Source of the DNA: Bog-756 sp963730685
GTDB lineage: Bacteria; Actinomycetota; Acidimicrobiia; Acidimicrobiales; RAAP-2
Direction of reading: 5' to 3'
Length of the DNA stretch: 64,000 bases
NCBI GenBank assembly: GCA_963730685.1
Contig: CAVSSP010000001.1
Span: 806,001 to 870,000 of the forward strand
The position numbers were made by a program, and so were the translations under genes. The stretch's first letter is position 1. The number at the start of each line of letters is the position of its first letter. Below, piece after piece: positions 45,297-53,851 of the stretch. The notes under the pieces are model-generated. The model did no database searches. It saw only the letters and a list, made by a program, of their open reading frames with translations, and had not been told where the DNA came from.

Positions 45297-47267
45297 ATGA
45301 GAATTCGCAAGCTGCGACACCGCTTTGCGGTCGCATCCTCGCTCGGAGCAGCGGCGCTGACAGCCACGCTGATGCTCAGCGGGGGAGCGGCTTCCGCAAG
45401 CGGGCTACCGATCCCCCCGATACCGACGTTCAACCAGTATCCCAACTGGCTGACCAGTACCGGCCAGATGAGCAACCTCGACCACAGCGAGGGGTCCGAC
45501 ACCACTCTGTACATGATGCAGACCATCGGTGACCTCTACACCGCACAGGCCGGCCTCTACGGGTGCACCCCGGTCGGGAGTGGCAGCACCCAGAACCAGG
45601 TGTGTAACACAGCCACCAACACCAACGTCGCCCAGACCGACATCATTGACAACTACGACAGCAATGAGATTCTGGCTGGTGTCAACGACATCGGATCGAC
45701 CAACGGGCAAAAGGAGCTCTGCGGGAGCATCCCCCACCCCGTCGGCTCGACCGTGGACTTCGCTCGGTCGTCAAAGCCACAAGGTGGTGTCTGCTCAGGT
45801 GAGGTGCAGCTGGGCTACGCCAAGGACAGTGTGCCGTTGGTCGACTTCCAGACCATCGACCCCGAGGCAGTCGGTACCCCTACCGGCTACAACGCCATCG
45901 GGTCGTTCACGAGCTACGACCCGGCCAACGGCAACTCGGTCGTCACCGCGTTCCCTTCCGGTGGCATCGGGCCGGTCGCAGCCGGCTGGCTCCCCGGTGA
46001 TCCGTTCAACTGCGTCCCTGCAGGACAGTCCGGTACCGCCTGCTCGGGTGTGGCATTCAGCAACATCACGGGCGGCTCGACTTCCGGAGCGACCAGTATT
46101 CCCTTCCGTCTTTACTGCCAGGAGGGCCCAAGTGCCACACCGAACACCAGCCAGATCACGGACTGGGGCCAGCTCACCAACCTGAACGCCAACGGACCAG
46201 GTAACGGTGGCGTCGCCAAGACGGTCGGAAGCGGAGCCCCAATCGGTGTGCCCATCCGCATCATCGGCGTCAACCAGGGGTCGGGAACGAACGCAACGTG
46301 GAGCACGTTCGCTAGCTCCGGGGTCAGCAACAGCACGTGTGGTGCCTCGGCTACCTACGATGCGACCGCTGCGTCCGGTCAGAACCCCCTGGTCAGCCAG
46401 GGCTTTGCCGGCAATACCGAGATTGCGGTCGAGAACAACGCATCCCAGATCGGAGACCTCGCCGCCGCCAACTGGCCCAATGACCCAGCTGACCAGGCGG
46501 TCGACATCGCGACGTCGCTGTACTTCATCAGCCTCGGGGTTTACGACACCAACACCAATGCACAGCAGGCGAGCCTCACGCCGGGTACGGGTACCGTCCC
46601 GGGCGGTGTTCCGACGTCGTACCTCGCAACGCCCATGAACGAGAACAATGTGAAGCCGACCGTCACCAACGAGCTGAGCAACACGTATCCGACATCCCGC
46701 ACCCTGTTCAACATCTATCTGGCGAGCTCGGTTCGGGCATCGACGGGCGGATTCCTGAACTGGATGTGCGACACCAATCCGACCCAGGCTTCGGGTCCGA
46801 ATGCCGGTCAGCCCTCCCCGCAGCCGGGACTGGTGCAGAAGGGCAGGGACATCGTCAGCGGAGGAAACTTCGATGACTTGATCACCCAGGCCATCACCGG
46901 AACCTACGGATTCGGCCGTCTCACCGACGCAACCCCGGAGGTTCCGGTGGTCAAGCTGACCCCGTCGGACGGGATTGCCAATCCCAACGCCTCGTGTGCC
47001 GCGCAGTTGCCCAGCAGCACCACGGTGACCGGTGGCAGTTCCACGATCACGGCCGCGGCAGCCATCCCCCCGACGGTGCAGGTCGGGTGGAAGGTCTCGA
47101 CCGAGATCGGCGACACGGTGGGGATCCCCTCGGGCGACACCATTTCGTCCATCAGCGGGAACACGATCACCCTGGTCTCGCCGGCGACCGGCAGTGGGAG
47201 TGCGAATGAAATCGTCTACTTCCCCGGTCACCCACCGGTTCTAGGCGTGACCGATCCCACTAGCTAG
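45297..47267 (+). CDS. Large exported PstS-like periplasmic-binding-type protein
   Basis: A 656-residue secreted protein with a signal ending GGAASA. The pattern DWGQLTNLN then IPIRIIGVNQGSGTNATW-like residues (VPIRIIGVNQGSG) corresponds to the hinge and second ligand loop of PstS-type binding proteins, and SDTTLYMMQTIGDLY to the first loop. Long polar insertions make it about twice normal size. The C-terminal 80 residues form a beta domain (TVTGGSSTITAA) without an anchor. It may be soluble or held by partners. AAGGAG lies ten bases upstream. Ligand unknown. Confidence 0.65.
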   Translation: MRIRKLRHRFAVASSLGAAALTATLMLSGGAASASGLPIPPIPTFNQYPNWLTSTGQMSNLDHSEGSDTTLYMMQTIGDLYTAQAGLYGCTPVGSGSTQNQVCNTATNTNVAQTDIIDNYDSNEILAGVNDIGSTNGQKELCGSIPHPVGSTVDFARSSKPQGGVCSGEVQLGYAKDSVPLVDFQTIDPEAVGTPTGYNAIGSFTSYDPANGNSVVTAFPSGGIGPVAAGWLPGDPFNCVPAGQSGTACSGVAFSNITGGSTSGATSIPFRLYCQEGPSATPNTSQITDWGQLTNLNANGPGNGGVAKTVGSGAPIGVPIRIIGVNQGSGTNATWSTFASSGVSNSTCGASATYDATAASGQNPLVSQGFAGNTEIAVENNASQIGDLAAANWPNDPADQAVDIATSLYFISLGVYDTNTNAQQASLTPGTGTVPGGVPTSYLATPMNENNVKPTVTNELSNTYPTSRTLFNIYLASSVRASTGGFLNWMCDTNPTQASGPNAGQPSPQPGLVQKGRDIVSGGNFDDLITQAITGTYGFGRLTDATPEVPVVKLTPSDGIANPNASCAAQLPSSTTVTGGSSTITAAAAIPPTVQVGWKVSTEIGDTVGIPSGDTISSISGNTITLVSPATGSGSANEIVYFPGHPPVLGVTDPTS

Positions 47268-47276
47268 CGGATTTAT

Positions 47277-47368
47277 CCGGCTGGTGGATGCACTCCACCA
47301 GCCGGAGGACAAAATCGTCACCTCGTCCCGGGGGTGCCATTGCGGACCATCGCAGTGGCATCCCCGGG
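47277..47368 (+). terminator. Two consecutive strong hairpins after the binding-protein gene
   Basis: First, CCGGCTGGTGGA (47277-47288) pairs with TCCACCAGCCGG (47294-47305), a perfect 12-bp stem. Second, bases 47327-47344 pair with 47351-47368 over 18 positions with two G-U pairs and a GACCAT loop. Neither is followed by a clean T-tract, though TTTTC occurs at 47376. They probably end or process the upstream transcript. Confidence 0.6.
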
Positions 47369-47484
47369 TCTTGGGTTTTCAAGCCAAGGAAGAAAAACAG
47401 AAGAGAGGCAGTCCGGGCGGTCTTGGATGTGAGCCGTGAACCAGAAGGCATTGCGGTCCTGAAACGAGACTAGGAAAAAAGCAA

Positions 47485-48297
47485 ATGACAGTTCAAACAT
47501 TGACGGCACCGCAGTACGATCAGGGGAGTCCGGTGCGACAGAGAGGCAGAATTTCGCTCTGGGTACAGGCGCTCGGCGCAGTCCTCGTCCTGTCGTCCAT
47601 CATTGTGGCCCTGCTGCCATCTCACGCCGGGGCCGCGCCCCTCTCCAATGGGGTGGTCACGCTGACCACGGCTTCCGGAAAGACGGAGGTCAACCCGCTT
47701 TCCAGTGGCCAGAATGTGAATGTTTCGGTGGGGGCCAACTCCACCCTGTCGCTGCAGTCACGGGAAGGTGCTGGTTTCCCCAGCGGAGCAGTGGCCATCA
47801 AGGTGCTCGAGTGCTCCGACAGCGGCGGTGCCGCCTCCAACCTCCCGAAGAGCCCAGCCGACTGTGAGCCGACGACGATCCAATCGACCGTGTTCGTCAC
47901 CTCAAATGGAAGCCTGAATCTCAAGGGATATACCGTCTATGCGCTGCCCGACGTTGCCGCGCTCAGTTCATCGAACGGAACGGTCTGCGACGATGCCGTA
48001 CACCAATGTGTGCTCGGGATATTCACCAATCAGAACGACTTCACGAAGCCGCACATCTTCTCTGCCCCGTTCCAGATCACCGCGGCGACTGCGGCCAGCC
48101 CGGCCAACGGCTCTGCCTCCCAGACGGCGGGTTCGACAGCGGGGAGCGGATCGGTATCGGCGGGCGTGAGCGTCGCCCCTGACACGTTGGCCTACACCGG
48201 AACTCCCACTCTGTGGCCTTGGCTACTCGGTTCGGGCTGTCTGTTGTTGTTCGTCGGGACAGCCCTGCGGCTGTATCGGCGGCGAAGCCCCCGATGA
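47485..48297 (+). CDS. Surface protein: neocarzinostatin-like domain with LAYTG sortase signal
   Basis: A 270-residue exported protein. The signal helix is at about residues 28-47 (ending SHAGA). One neocarzinostatin-like domain follows, with VLECSDSGG, CDDAVHQCVLGIF and PHIFSAPFQI. A Ser/Thr/Gly-rich spacer then leads to LAYTG (48187-48201), a hydrophobic helix and YRRRSPR. LAxTG is the pentapeptide of class E sortase substrates in high-GC actinobacteria. No sortase gene lies in the window. Its domain relatives at 44486 and 13482 carry PEVP instead. Confidence 0.82.
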   Translation: MTVQTLTAPQYDQGSPVRQRGRISLWVQALGAVLVLSSIIVALLPSHAGAAPLSNGVVTLTTASGKTEVNPLSSGQNVNVSVGANSTLSLQSREGAGFPSGAVAIKVLECSDSGGAASNLPKSPADCEPTTIQSTVFVTSNGSLNLKGYTVYALPDVAALSSSNGTVCDDAVHQCVLGIFTNQNDFTKPHIFSAPFQITAATAASPANGSASQTAGSTAGSGSVSAGVSVAPDTLAYTGTPTLWPWLLGSGCLLLFVGTALRLYRRRSPR

Positions 48298-48328
48298 GGA
48301 CGATGTCTTTCATGAGGTCGACCGTCTG

Positions 48329-51300
48329 ATGGCCGACAATGGATCGACCCGAGCCGGCCGGACCAGCGTTCGCGCCCGGCGAGCCGTCGTGGCCATGGTG
48401 GGTACCTTTCTTCTGGTCATCTGTGGGTTCACCATCGTGACAGAACTCCCTGGCGGCGCGTTGACCCTCACCAGCAGCGACGGCTACACCTCGGTCATGC
48501 CGGACCCCAGCGACGGGACGGTGACCCCCGACACACCGTACGACTCCGGTCAGGCCATCGACGTCGTGGTGACGGCGAACCCGGTCATCAACGCCGCCGG
48601 GCTGGCGGCGGCCAGCCTCCCTGACACCGGCACCTTCTACGTCATCGAGTGCTCCGACACCGGCGGCACCTCCGCCGGCCTGCCGACCTCGGTGGGCCAG
48701 TGCGACAACGGGACGCTCACCACCACCCCCAAGGCGGCGGACGGCAGTGTCAACCAGACCGGAGGGAATGCCTTCCCGGTCTACAGCCTGCCGACGGCGG
48801 CCACCAACTTCGACACGACGGCCACGTGCGGGCTGTCCCCCAATCCGTGCGTGGTTGCCATCTTCGCCGTGAGCCCGTCGGCCGGTGGCTTTGCCGACCC
48901 CCACCTGTTCTCTGCGCCATTCGACGTGAGCGCCGGTGATGGGAGCAACACCGGCGACAATCCCGGTGACGGCTCGGCCCCGGTCACGACGGCGACGTCG
49001 CCGACCAACTCCACCGTGCTGACCAGCCAGGCGATCCTGGCCGCCGATGGGTCCGACACGTCGAAGATCACCGTCACCTTGAAGGACACCAACGGGGCCG
49101 CCGTGACCACGGGGAAGCAGGTGTCGCTGTCCCAGGGCTCGGGGCACTCCACCATCGATGTGCAGGGAGTCCCCAGCACGACGGCCACCACCGATGCGAG
49201 CGGCCAGGCTGTCTTTTCGGTCACCGATACGACGGCCGAGCCGGTCACCTACACCGTCACCGACACGTCCGACAGCAATCTCCAACTGAGCACACAGCCG
49301 ACGATCACGTTCGCCACGCCCACCGTGACCCCGGCCAATTCGTCGATCACCGCCAATCCGACGGCGGTGGCCCAGGCCGGCTCTTCCACCATCACCGTCA
49401 CACTCGACGATCAGGCCACGGCACCTCAACCACTGGCGGGCAAGCTCGTGACCCTGGCCCAAGGCCCGGGCGGATCGGTGATCACCCCGGCGTCACCGGG
49501 GTCGGACACCACCAACATTCAGGGGAAGGCGACCTTCACCGTCACCGACACGACCGCCCAGACCGTCACCTACACGGCGACCGGTGACGGGGTCGCCCTC
49601 ACCGGGCACAGCGCCTCGGTCACCTTCGGAACGCTGACGGCGTCGGCGACCGCATCCCTCGTGACCGCCGACAACCCGGTGGTGTCGTCCGTGGCCAACG
49701 GCGGATCACAACCCACCGGCGGCGTCACGGTCACGCTGCTGGCCGCCGATGGCGTGAGTGCGGTGGAGGGCAAGACCATCACGTTGGCGGCGTCCCCGGG
49801 TTCGTCTGCCCTGGTGTCCCCGAGCTCTGCCGTGACCGATGCCAACGGACAGGCCGTCTTCTCCGTCAGCGACACGACCGCCGAGTCCGTGACGTTCACC
49901 GCCACCGACACCACCGATCAATTGCCCATCATGCCGACCGCCACGGTGACCTTCGAGCCTCCTGGGGCGTCCGGGACAACTTCAGCGGTCACCGTGTCGC
50001 CTGTGGCACCGGGCACCGTGCCGGCCGACGGAGTGACATCGGCAACCCTGACCGTCACCATCAAGGATCAGTTCGGGAACCCACTGGCGAACAAGGTGGT
50101 GAGCATCGCAGGCGTGGTGACCGGCACGGGCGTGCCGTCACAGACCTCCCGGGTGGCAGCCCAGGTGGGGACAGGTGGGGTCGTCGCCGATACGACGGAC
50201 AGTTCGGGGAAGGTCGAATTCCTGGCCAACGACACCGCTGCCGAGTCGGTCACCTACCAGGCCACGGACACCACCGACACGGTGGTGGTGGCGCAGACGG
50301 TGAACGTGACCTACACGGCTGGTGTCCCCCAGGTGAGCGACTCCTCGGTGGCGGCCAGTCCGACGGCCGTTCCGGCGGACGGCTCGACGCCATCGACCAT
50401 CACCGTGGTCATCGCCGACCACAACGGCAATCCGGTACCAGGAAAGACCGTGACGCTCACGGCCCTGAACGGTTCGTCGGTCGTCGTCGGATCCTCCCCG
50501 ACGACGAACAGCGCGGGAGAGGCGACGTTCGAGGTGGCCGACAGCACCGCAGAGATCGTGGCCTATAGGGCCACGGACTCCTCGGACAGCTTGGCACTCG
50601 TGGGCGAGGAGGTGGCCGTCACCTTCGGGAGCCCTGCGCCGGTGGTACCGGTGATTGCTGACTCAGTCATTCTGTCCAATCGCATCACCGTCCCCGCCGA
50701 TGGAAGTTCAGCCGCCACGATCACCGTGATCCTCAACGACGGCAACGGGCTTGGCCTGTCCGGCAAGAGAATCTCGCTGGTGTCGTCACCGAGTAGCTCC
50801 TCGGTGCTCCCCGCCACGGGGACCACCGACGCAACCGGTGCGGCCGCATTCACCGTCACCGACAGGACGCCCGGCATCGTCACGTACTCCATAAGCGATC
50901 TCTCTGATGGGATCCCCTTGACCGGATTGAGTACGACCGTGACATTCATGTTCGCCCCCAATGCCGCTGCCAGCAACTCCTCGGCTCCGCTGAACAAACC
51001 CATTGTGAGCATCGCAGCCACACCGGATGGAAGTGGCTACTGGCTGGCGGCGTCAGATGGTGGTGTGTTCACAAAGGGCGATGCGCACTTCTACGGTTCG
51101 ACGGGCTCCCTCCGCCTGAACAAGCCCATCGTGGGCATGGCCGCCACCCCCGACGGCAAGGGATACTGGCTGGTCGCAGCAGACGGGGGAATCTTCAGGG
51201 AGGGCGACGCCACCTTCTACGGCTCCGCCGGTGCCCTCCATCTGAACAAGCCCATCGTGGGCATGGCCGCCACCCCTGACGGCAAGGGCTACTGGCTGGT

Positions 51301-51742
51301 GGCCGCCGACGGTGGAGTGTTCACCGAGGGTGACGCAATCTTCTACGGCTCTACCGGCGCCCTGCACCTGAACAAGCCCATCGTGGGCATGGCCGCCACC
51401 CCCGACGGGAGGGGCTACTGGCTCGTCGCAGCAGACGGGGGCGTCTTCAGGGAGGGTGACGCCGCCTTCTACGGCTCCGCCGGTGCCCTCCATCTGAACA
51501 AGCCCATTGTGGGGATGGCCGCCACCCCCGACGGCAAGGGCTACTGGCTGGTGGCCTCCGACGGTGGGATCTTCCGGGCCGGCGACGCCGCCTTCTACGG
51601 TTCCACCGGATCACTCCACCTGAACAAGCCCATCGTGGGCATGGCCACGACTGCAGACGGCAAGGGGTACTGGTTGGCGGCCTCCGACGGTGGGATCTTC
51701 AGAGGCGGCGATGCGGTGTTCTACGGATCGATGGCGGGTTGA
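48329..51742 (+). CDS. Giant exported protein: neocarzinostatin-like domain, six Big_1 Ig repeats, six GYWL repeats
   Basis: A 1137-residue protein. An export helix lies at about residues 20-40, then the neocarzinostatin-like domain and three Ig repeats that are virtually identical to the gene at 13482. Three further unrelated Ig repeats follow, and residues about 890-1137 are six GYWL/GDAxFYGS repeats of 42 residues, far more uniform than in the other family members. There is no sorting signal, so anchoring is unexplained. It ends five bases before pstC and is probably the first gene of that operon. Confidence 0.85.
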   Translation: MADNGSTRAGRTSVRARRAVVAMVGTFLLVICGFTIVTELPGGALTLTSSDGYTSVMPDPSDGTVTPDTPYDSGQAIDVVVTANPVINAAGLAAASLPDTGTFYVIECSDTGGTSAGLPTSVGQCDNGTLTTTPKAADGSVNQTGGNAFPVYSLPTAATNFDTTATCGLSPNPCVVAIFAVSPSAGGFADPHLFSAPFDVSAGDGSNTGDNPGDGSAPVTTATSPTNSTVLTSQAILAADGSDTSKITVTLKDTNGAAVTTGKQVSLSQGSGHSTIDVQGVPSTTATTDASGQAVFSVTDTTAEPVTYTVTDTSDSNLQLSTQPTITFATPTVTPANSSITANPTAVAQAGSSTITVTLDDQATAPQPLAGKLVTLAQGPGGSVITPASPGSDTTNIQGKATFTVTDTTAQTVTYTATGDGVALTGHSASVTFGTLTASATASLVTADNPVVSSVANGGSQPTGGVTVTLLAADGVSAVEGKTITLAASPGSSALVSPSSAVTDANGQAVFSVSDTTAESVTFTATDTTDQLPIMPTATVTFEPPGASGTTSAVTVSPVAPGTVPADGVTSATLTVTIKDQFGNPLANKVVSIAGVVTGTGVPSQTSRVAAQVGTGGVVADTTDSSGKVEFLANDTAAESVTYQATDTTDTVVVAQTVNVTYTAGVPQVSDSSVAASPTAVPADGSTPSTITVVIADHNGNPVPGKTVTLTALNGSSVVVGSSPTTNSAGEATFEVADSTAEIVAYRATDSSDSLALVGEEVAVTFGSPAPVVPVIADSVILSNRITVPADGSSAATITVILNDGNGLGLSGKRISLVSSPSSSSVLPATGTTDATGAAAFTVTDRTPGIVTYSISDLSDGIPLTGLSTTVTFMFAPNAAASNSSAPLNKPIVSIAATPDGSGYWLAASDGGVFTKGDAHFYGSTGSLRLNKPIVGMAATPDGKGYWLVAADGGIFREGDATFYGSAGALHLNKPIVGMAATPDGKGYWLVAADGGVFTEGDAIFYGSTGALHLNKPIVGMAATPDGRGYWLVAADGGVFREGDAAFYGSAGALHLNKPIVGMAATPDGKGYWLVASDGGIFRAGDAAFYGSTGSLHLNKPIVGMATTADGKGYWLAASDGGIFRGGDAVFYGSMAG
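48452..49956 (+). repeat. 1505-bp near-perfect direct repeat, copy 2
   Basis: Partner of 13611-15115, 34,841 bp apart in direct orientation. Base composition continues unchanged beyond this copy into the rest of the gene, unlike copy 1, which suggests this copy is the donor. Confidence 0.95.
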
Positions 51743-51746
51743 TGCC

Positions 51747-52730
51747 ATGACGCTCACCGCACCAGTCGCCCCCGTGACGAGCGAGCCTGTCGTCGACGAC
51801 ACCCCAATCGTGCTCAACCCGGGACATCGGGGCATGGACCGGGCGTTTCGCGCCCTGCTCGCCACCAGTGGAGCGATCGTCCTGCTGCTGTTGTTCTCGA
51901 TCCTCGGATTCCTCGCCATACACAGTTGGTGGGCGCTCCGCACATTCAAGCTCGATTTCTTCACAGGGACAGTCTGGTCTGCCCCGATCCACCCCGGAGT
52001 GCTGGGCATACTCGTCGGTTCCGTGCTCATTGCGGCGATCGCCATCTTGGTGGCCCTCCCGATCGCGCTCTCGATCGCGCTCATGATCAATGAGTACGCC
52101 CCACCCAAGCTCCGGGGGTGGTTGACCGGCTTGGTGGATCTGCTGGCGGTGATTCCCAGCATCGTCTTCGGCTTCTGGGGCCTCGAGGCATTGAACAACT
52201 ATCTTCATGCGCCGGTTGCCTGGGTGGCAGAGCACCTGGGGTTCATTCCGATCTTCCGCACAACGGAGCCCGGAAACTATGCCGACTCCGTGTTCGTCTG
52301 CGGACTCATCGTCGCCATCATGATCATCCCCGTGGTGGCGTCGGTCAGCCGTGAGGTGATGGCTCAGGCCCCTCGAGATGCCTGCGAAGCCGCACTCGGC
52401 CTGGGGGGCACACGATGGGGGACCATCACCGACGTCATCCTCCCGTTCGCACGCAACGGCATCGTCGGCGGAGCACTGCTCGGTATCAGCCGGGCCCTCG
52501 GCGAGACCATGGCGGTCGTATTGGTGCTTTCGAGCAGTAACGCAGTGTCCAAGGCCATCCTCGGCCCCGGCAACGGCGACGTGGCCAAGCAGATCGCCGA
52601 CACGTTCCCCGTGTCGGGGATCCACGGCCAGAGCGAGCTGGCCCTGGCCGGGCTGACCCTGTTCGCCACCACCCTGATATTCAGCCTCGGAGGCCGGCTG
52701 ATCGCACGCCGCTCGGTGGGTGAGAGCTGA
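51747..52730 (+). CDS. pstC: Phosphate ABC transporter permease PstC-like
   Basis: A 327-residue inner-membrane permease with about six helices. The cytoplasmic EAA loop reads EAALGLGGTRWGTITDVILPFARNG, broken here as EAALGLGG and VILPFARNGI, which docks on the ATPase, and PSIVFGFWGLEAL matches the PstC periplasmic-helix region. It starts five bases after the giant repeat protein and overlaps pstA (ATGA). Classification as phosphate-type rests on family resemblance; the unusual anchored binding proteins in the operon leave the real ligand open. Confidence 0.88.
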   Translation: MTLTAPVAPVTSEPVVDDTPIVLNPGHRGMDRAFRALLATSGAIVLLLLFSILGFLAIHSWWALRTFKLDFFTGTVWSAPIHPGVLGILVGSVLIAAIAILVALPIALSIALMINEYAPPKLRGWLTGLVDLLAVIPSIVFGFWGLEALNNYLHAPVAWVAEHLGFIPIFRTTEPGNYADSVFVCGLIVAIMIIPVVASVSREVMAQAPRDACEAALGLGGTRWGTITDVILPFARNGIVGGALLGISRALGETMAVVLVLSSSNAVSKAILGPGNGDVAKQIADTFPVSGIHGQSELALAGLTLFATTLIFSLGGRLIARRSVGES

Positions 52731-53851
52731 TGGCCCAGGTCATGATGGAACCAGGTGCAAGGCTCCCGGAGACGGTCGACCGGCCGAATAAGAAAGAACG
52801 GTTCTCGAAGGAGGGAGCGCTCGAGTTCGGTGGCAGCCTGGTAGCGGCGCTTGCCGCAGTGTGGGTGGGATTCAGCATCGCGGGAATGGCCATCGGGTTC
52901 GGCCTCTTCTTCTGCTGGATGGTCCTCTTCTTCGCCCTCTACGGCGTTCTCCTCTGGCGTCGTCACGGAATACTGCAGATGAAGGACCGTTTGGCCACCG
53001 TCGCCGTCTCTTCGGGGGCGGTGATCGCACTCGTCGCACTGTTGGCTGTCGTCTTCTACGTCGTGGCCAAGGGTGCACCGGTGGTGTTCGCACACTTCCC
53101 GACCTTTCTCATCAACGACATGACCGGGGGGAAGAACGGGAGCTCGTTCGGCGTCGGTGCCGCCATCGTGGGTACGATCGAACAGGTGGCGATCGCCACC
53201 GTCCTCTCGGTGCCCATCGCCTATCTGACGGCAACGTACATGGTCGAATCGAAGACCGTGCTGGCACGTGTGGTGCGCAACACCGTGGACGCCATGACCG
53301 GGACTCCGTCCATCATCGCCGGCCTGTTCGTCTTCATCCTTTGGGTGGTCCCCCACGGCGTCAACGGCAAGTCAGGGTTCGTTGCCGCCTGCACATTGTC
53401 GATCATGATGCTGCCGGTCACCTGCAGGGCGGCCCTGGAGGTACTCCGAATCGTGCCGGGATCGCTCAGGGAAGCGGCCCTGGCGTTGGGCGCGCCGCAG
53501 TGGCGGGTGGTGCTCCGCGTGGTGTTGCCGACCGCCCGCGCCGGTCTGATCACAGCCGCCATCCTGGGGATTGCCCGAACTGCCGGGGAGACTGCGGAAG
53601 TCCTGTTCACCGCGGGCGGGGGGCCCCATTACAACGTCAATCCGTTCCAAGGCAATCAGGACGACCTGCCGCTGAGGATCTACGAACAGGTGTTCCAGCC
53701 TTCGGCCAGTGCCATCTCCATCGGTTGGGGGGCGGCATTCGTCCTCATGGTCGTCGTGCTCGCCTTGTTCGTTCTCGCCCGCCTGCTCGGTTCGTCCAGT
53801 TCGAAGAGTCGGCCCCCTCGTCGTCTCCGTCGCGTCAAGGGGAGCCAGTGA
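52730..53851 (+). CDS. pstA: Phosphate ABC transporter permease PstA-like
   Basis: A 373-residue permease, longer than usual at the N-terminus, which adds a cytoplasmic basic stretch and two extra hydrophobic segments. The EAA loop reads EAALALGAPQWRVVLRVVL, and GTPSIIAGLFVF and RTAGETAEVLFTAGG are PstA hallmarks. Start and stop overlap both neighbours by one or more bases (ATGA, TGATG), so translation of C, A and the binding protein is coupled. Confidence 0.88.
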   Translation: MAQVMMEPGARLPETVDRPNKKERFSKEGALEFGGSLVAALAAVWVGFSIAGMAIGFGLFFCWMVLFFALYGVLLWRRHGILQMKDRLATVAVSSGAVIALVALLAVVFYVVAKGAPVVFAHFPTFLINDMTGGKNGSSFGVGAAIVGTIEQVAIATVLSVPIAYLTATYMVESKTVLARVVRNTVDAMTGTPSIIAGLFVFILWVVPHGVNGKSGFVAACTLSIMMLPVTCRAALEVLRIVPGSLREAALALGAPQWRVVLRVVLPTARAGLITAAILGIARTAGETAEVLFTAGGGPHYNVNPFQGNQDDLPLRIYEQVFQPSASAISIGWGAAFVLMVVVLALFVLARLLGSSSSKSRPPRRLRRVKGSQ

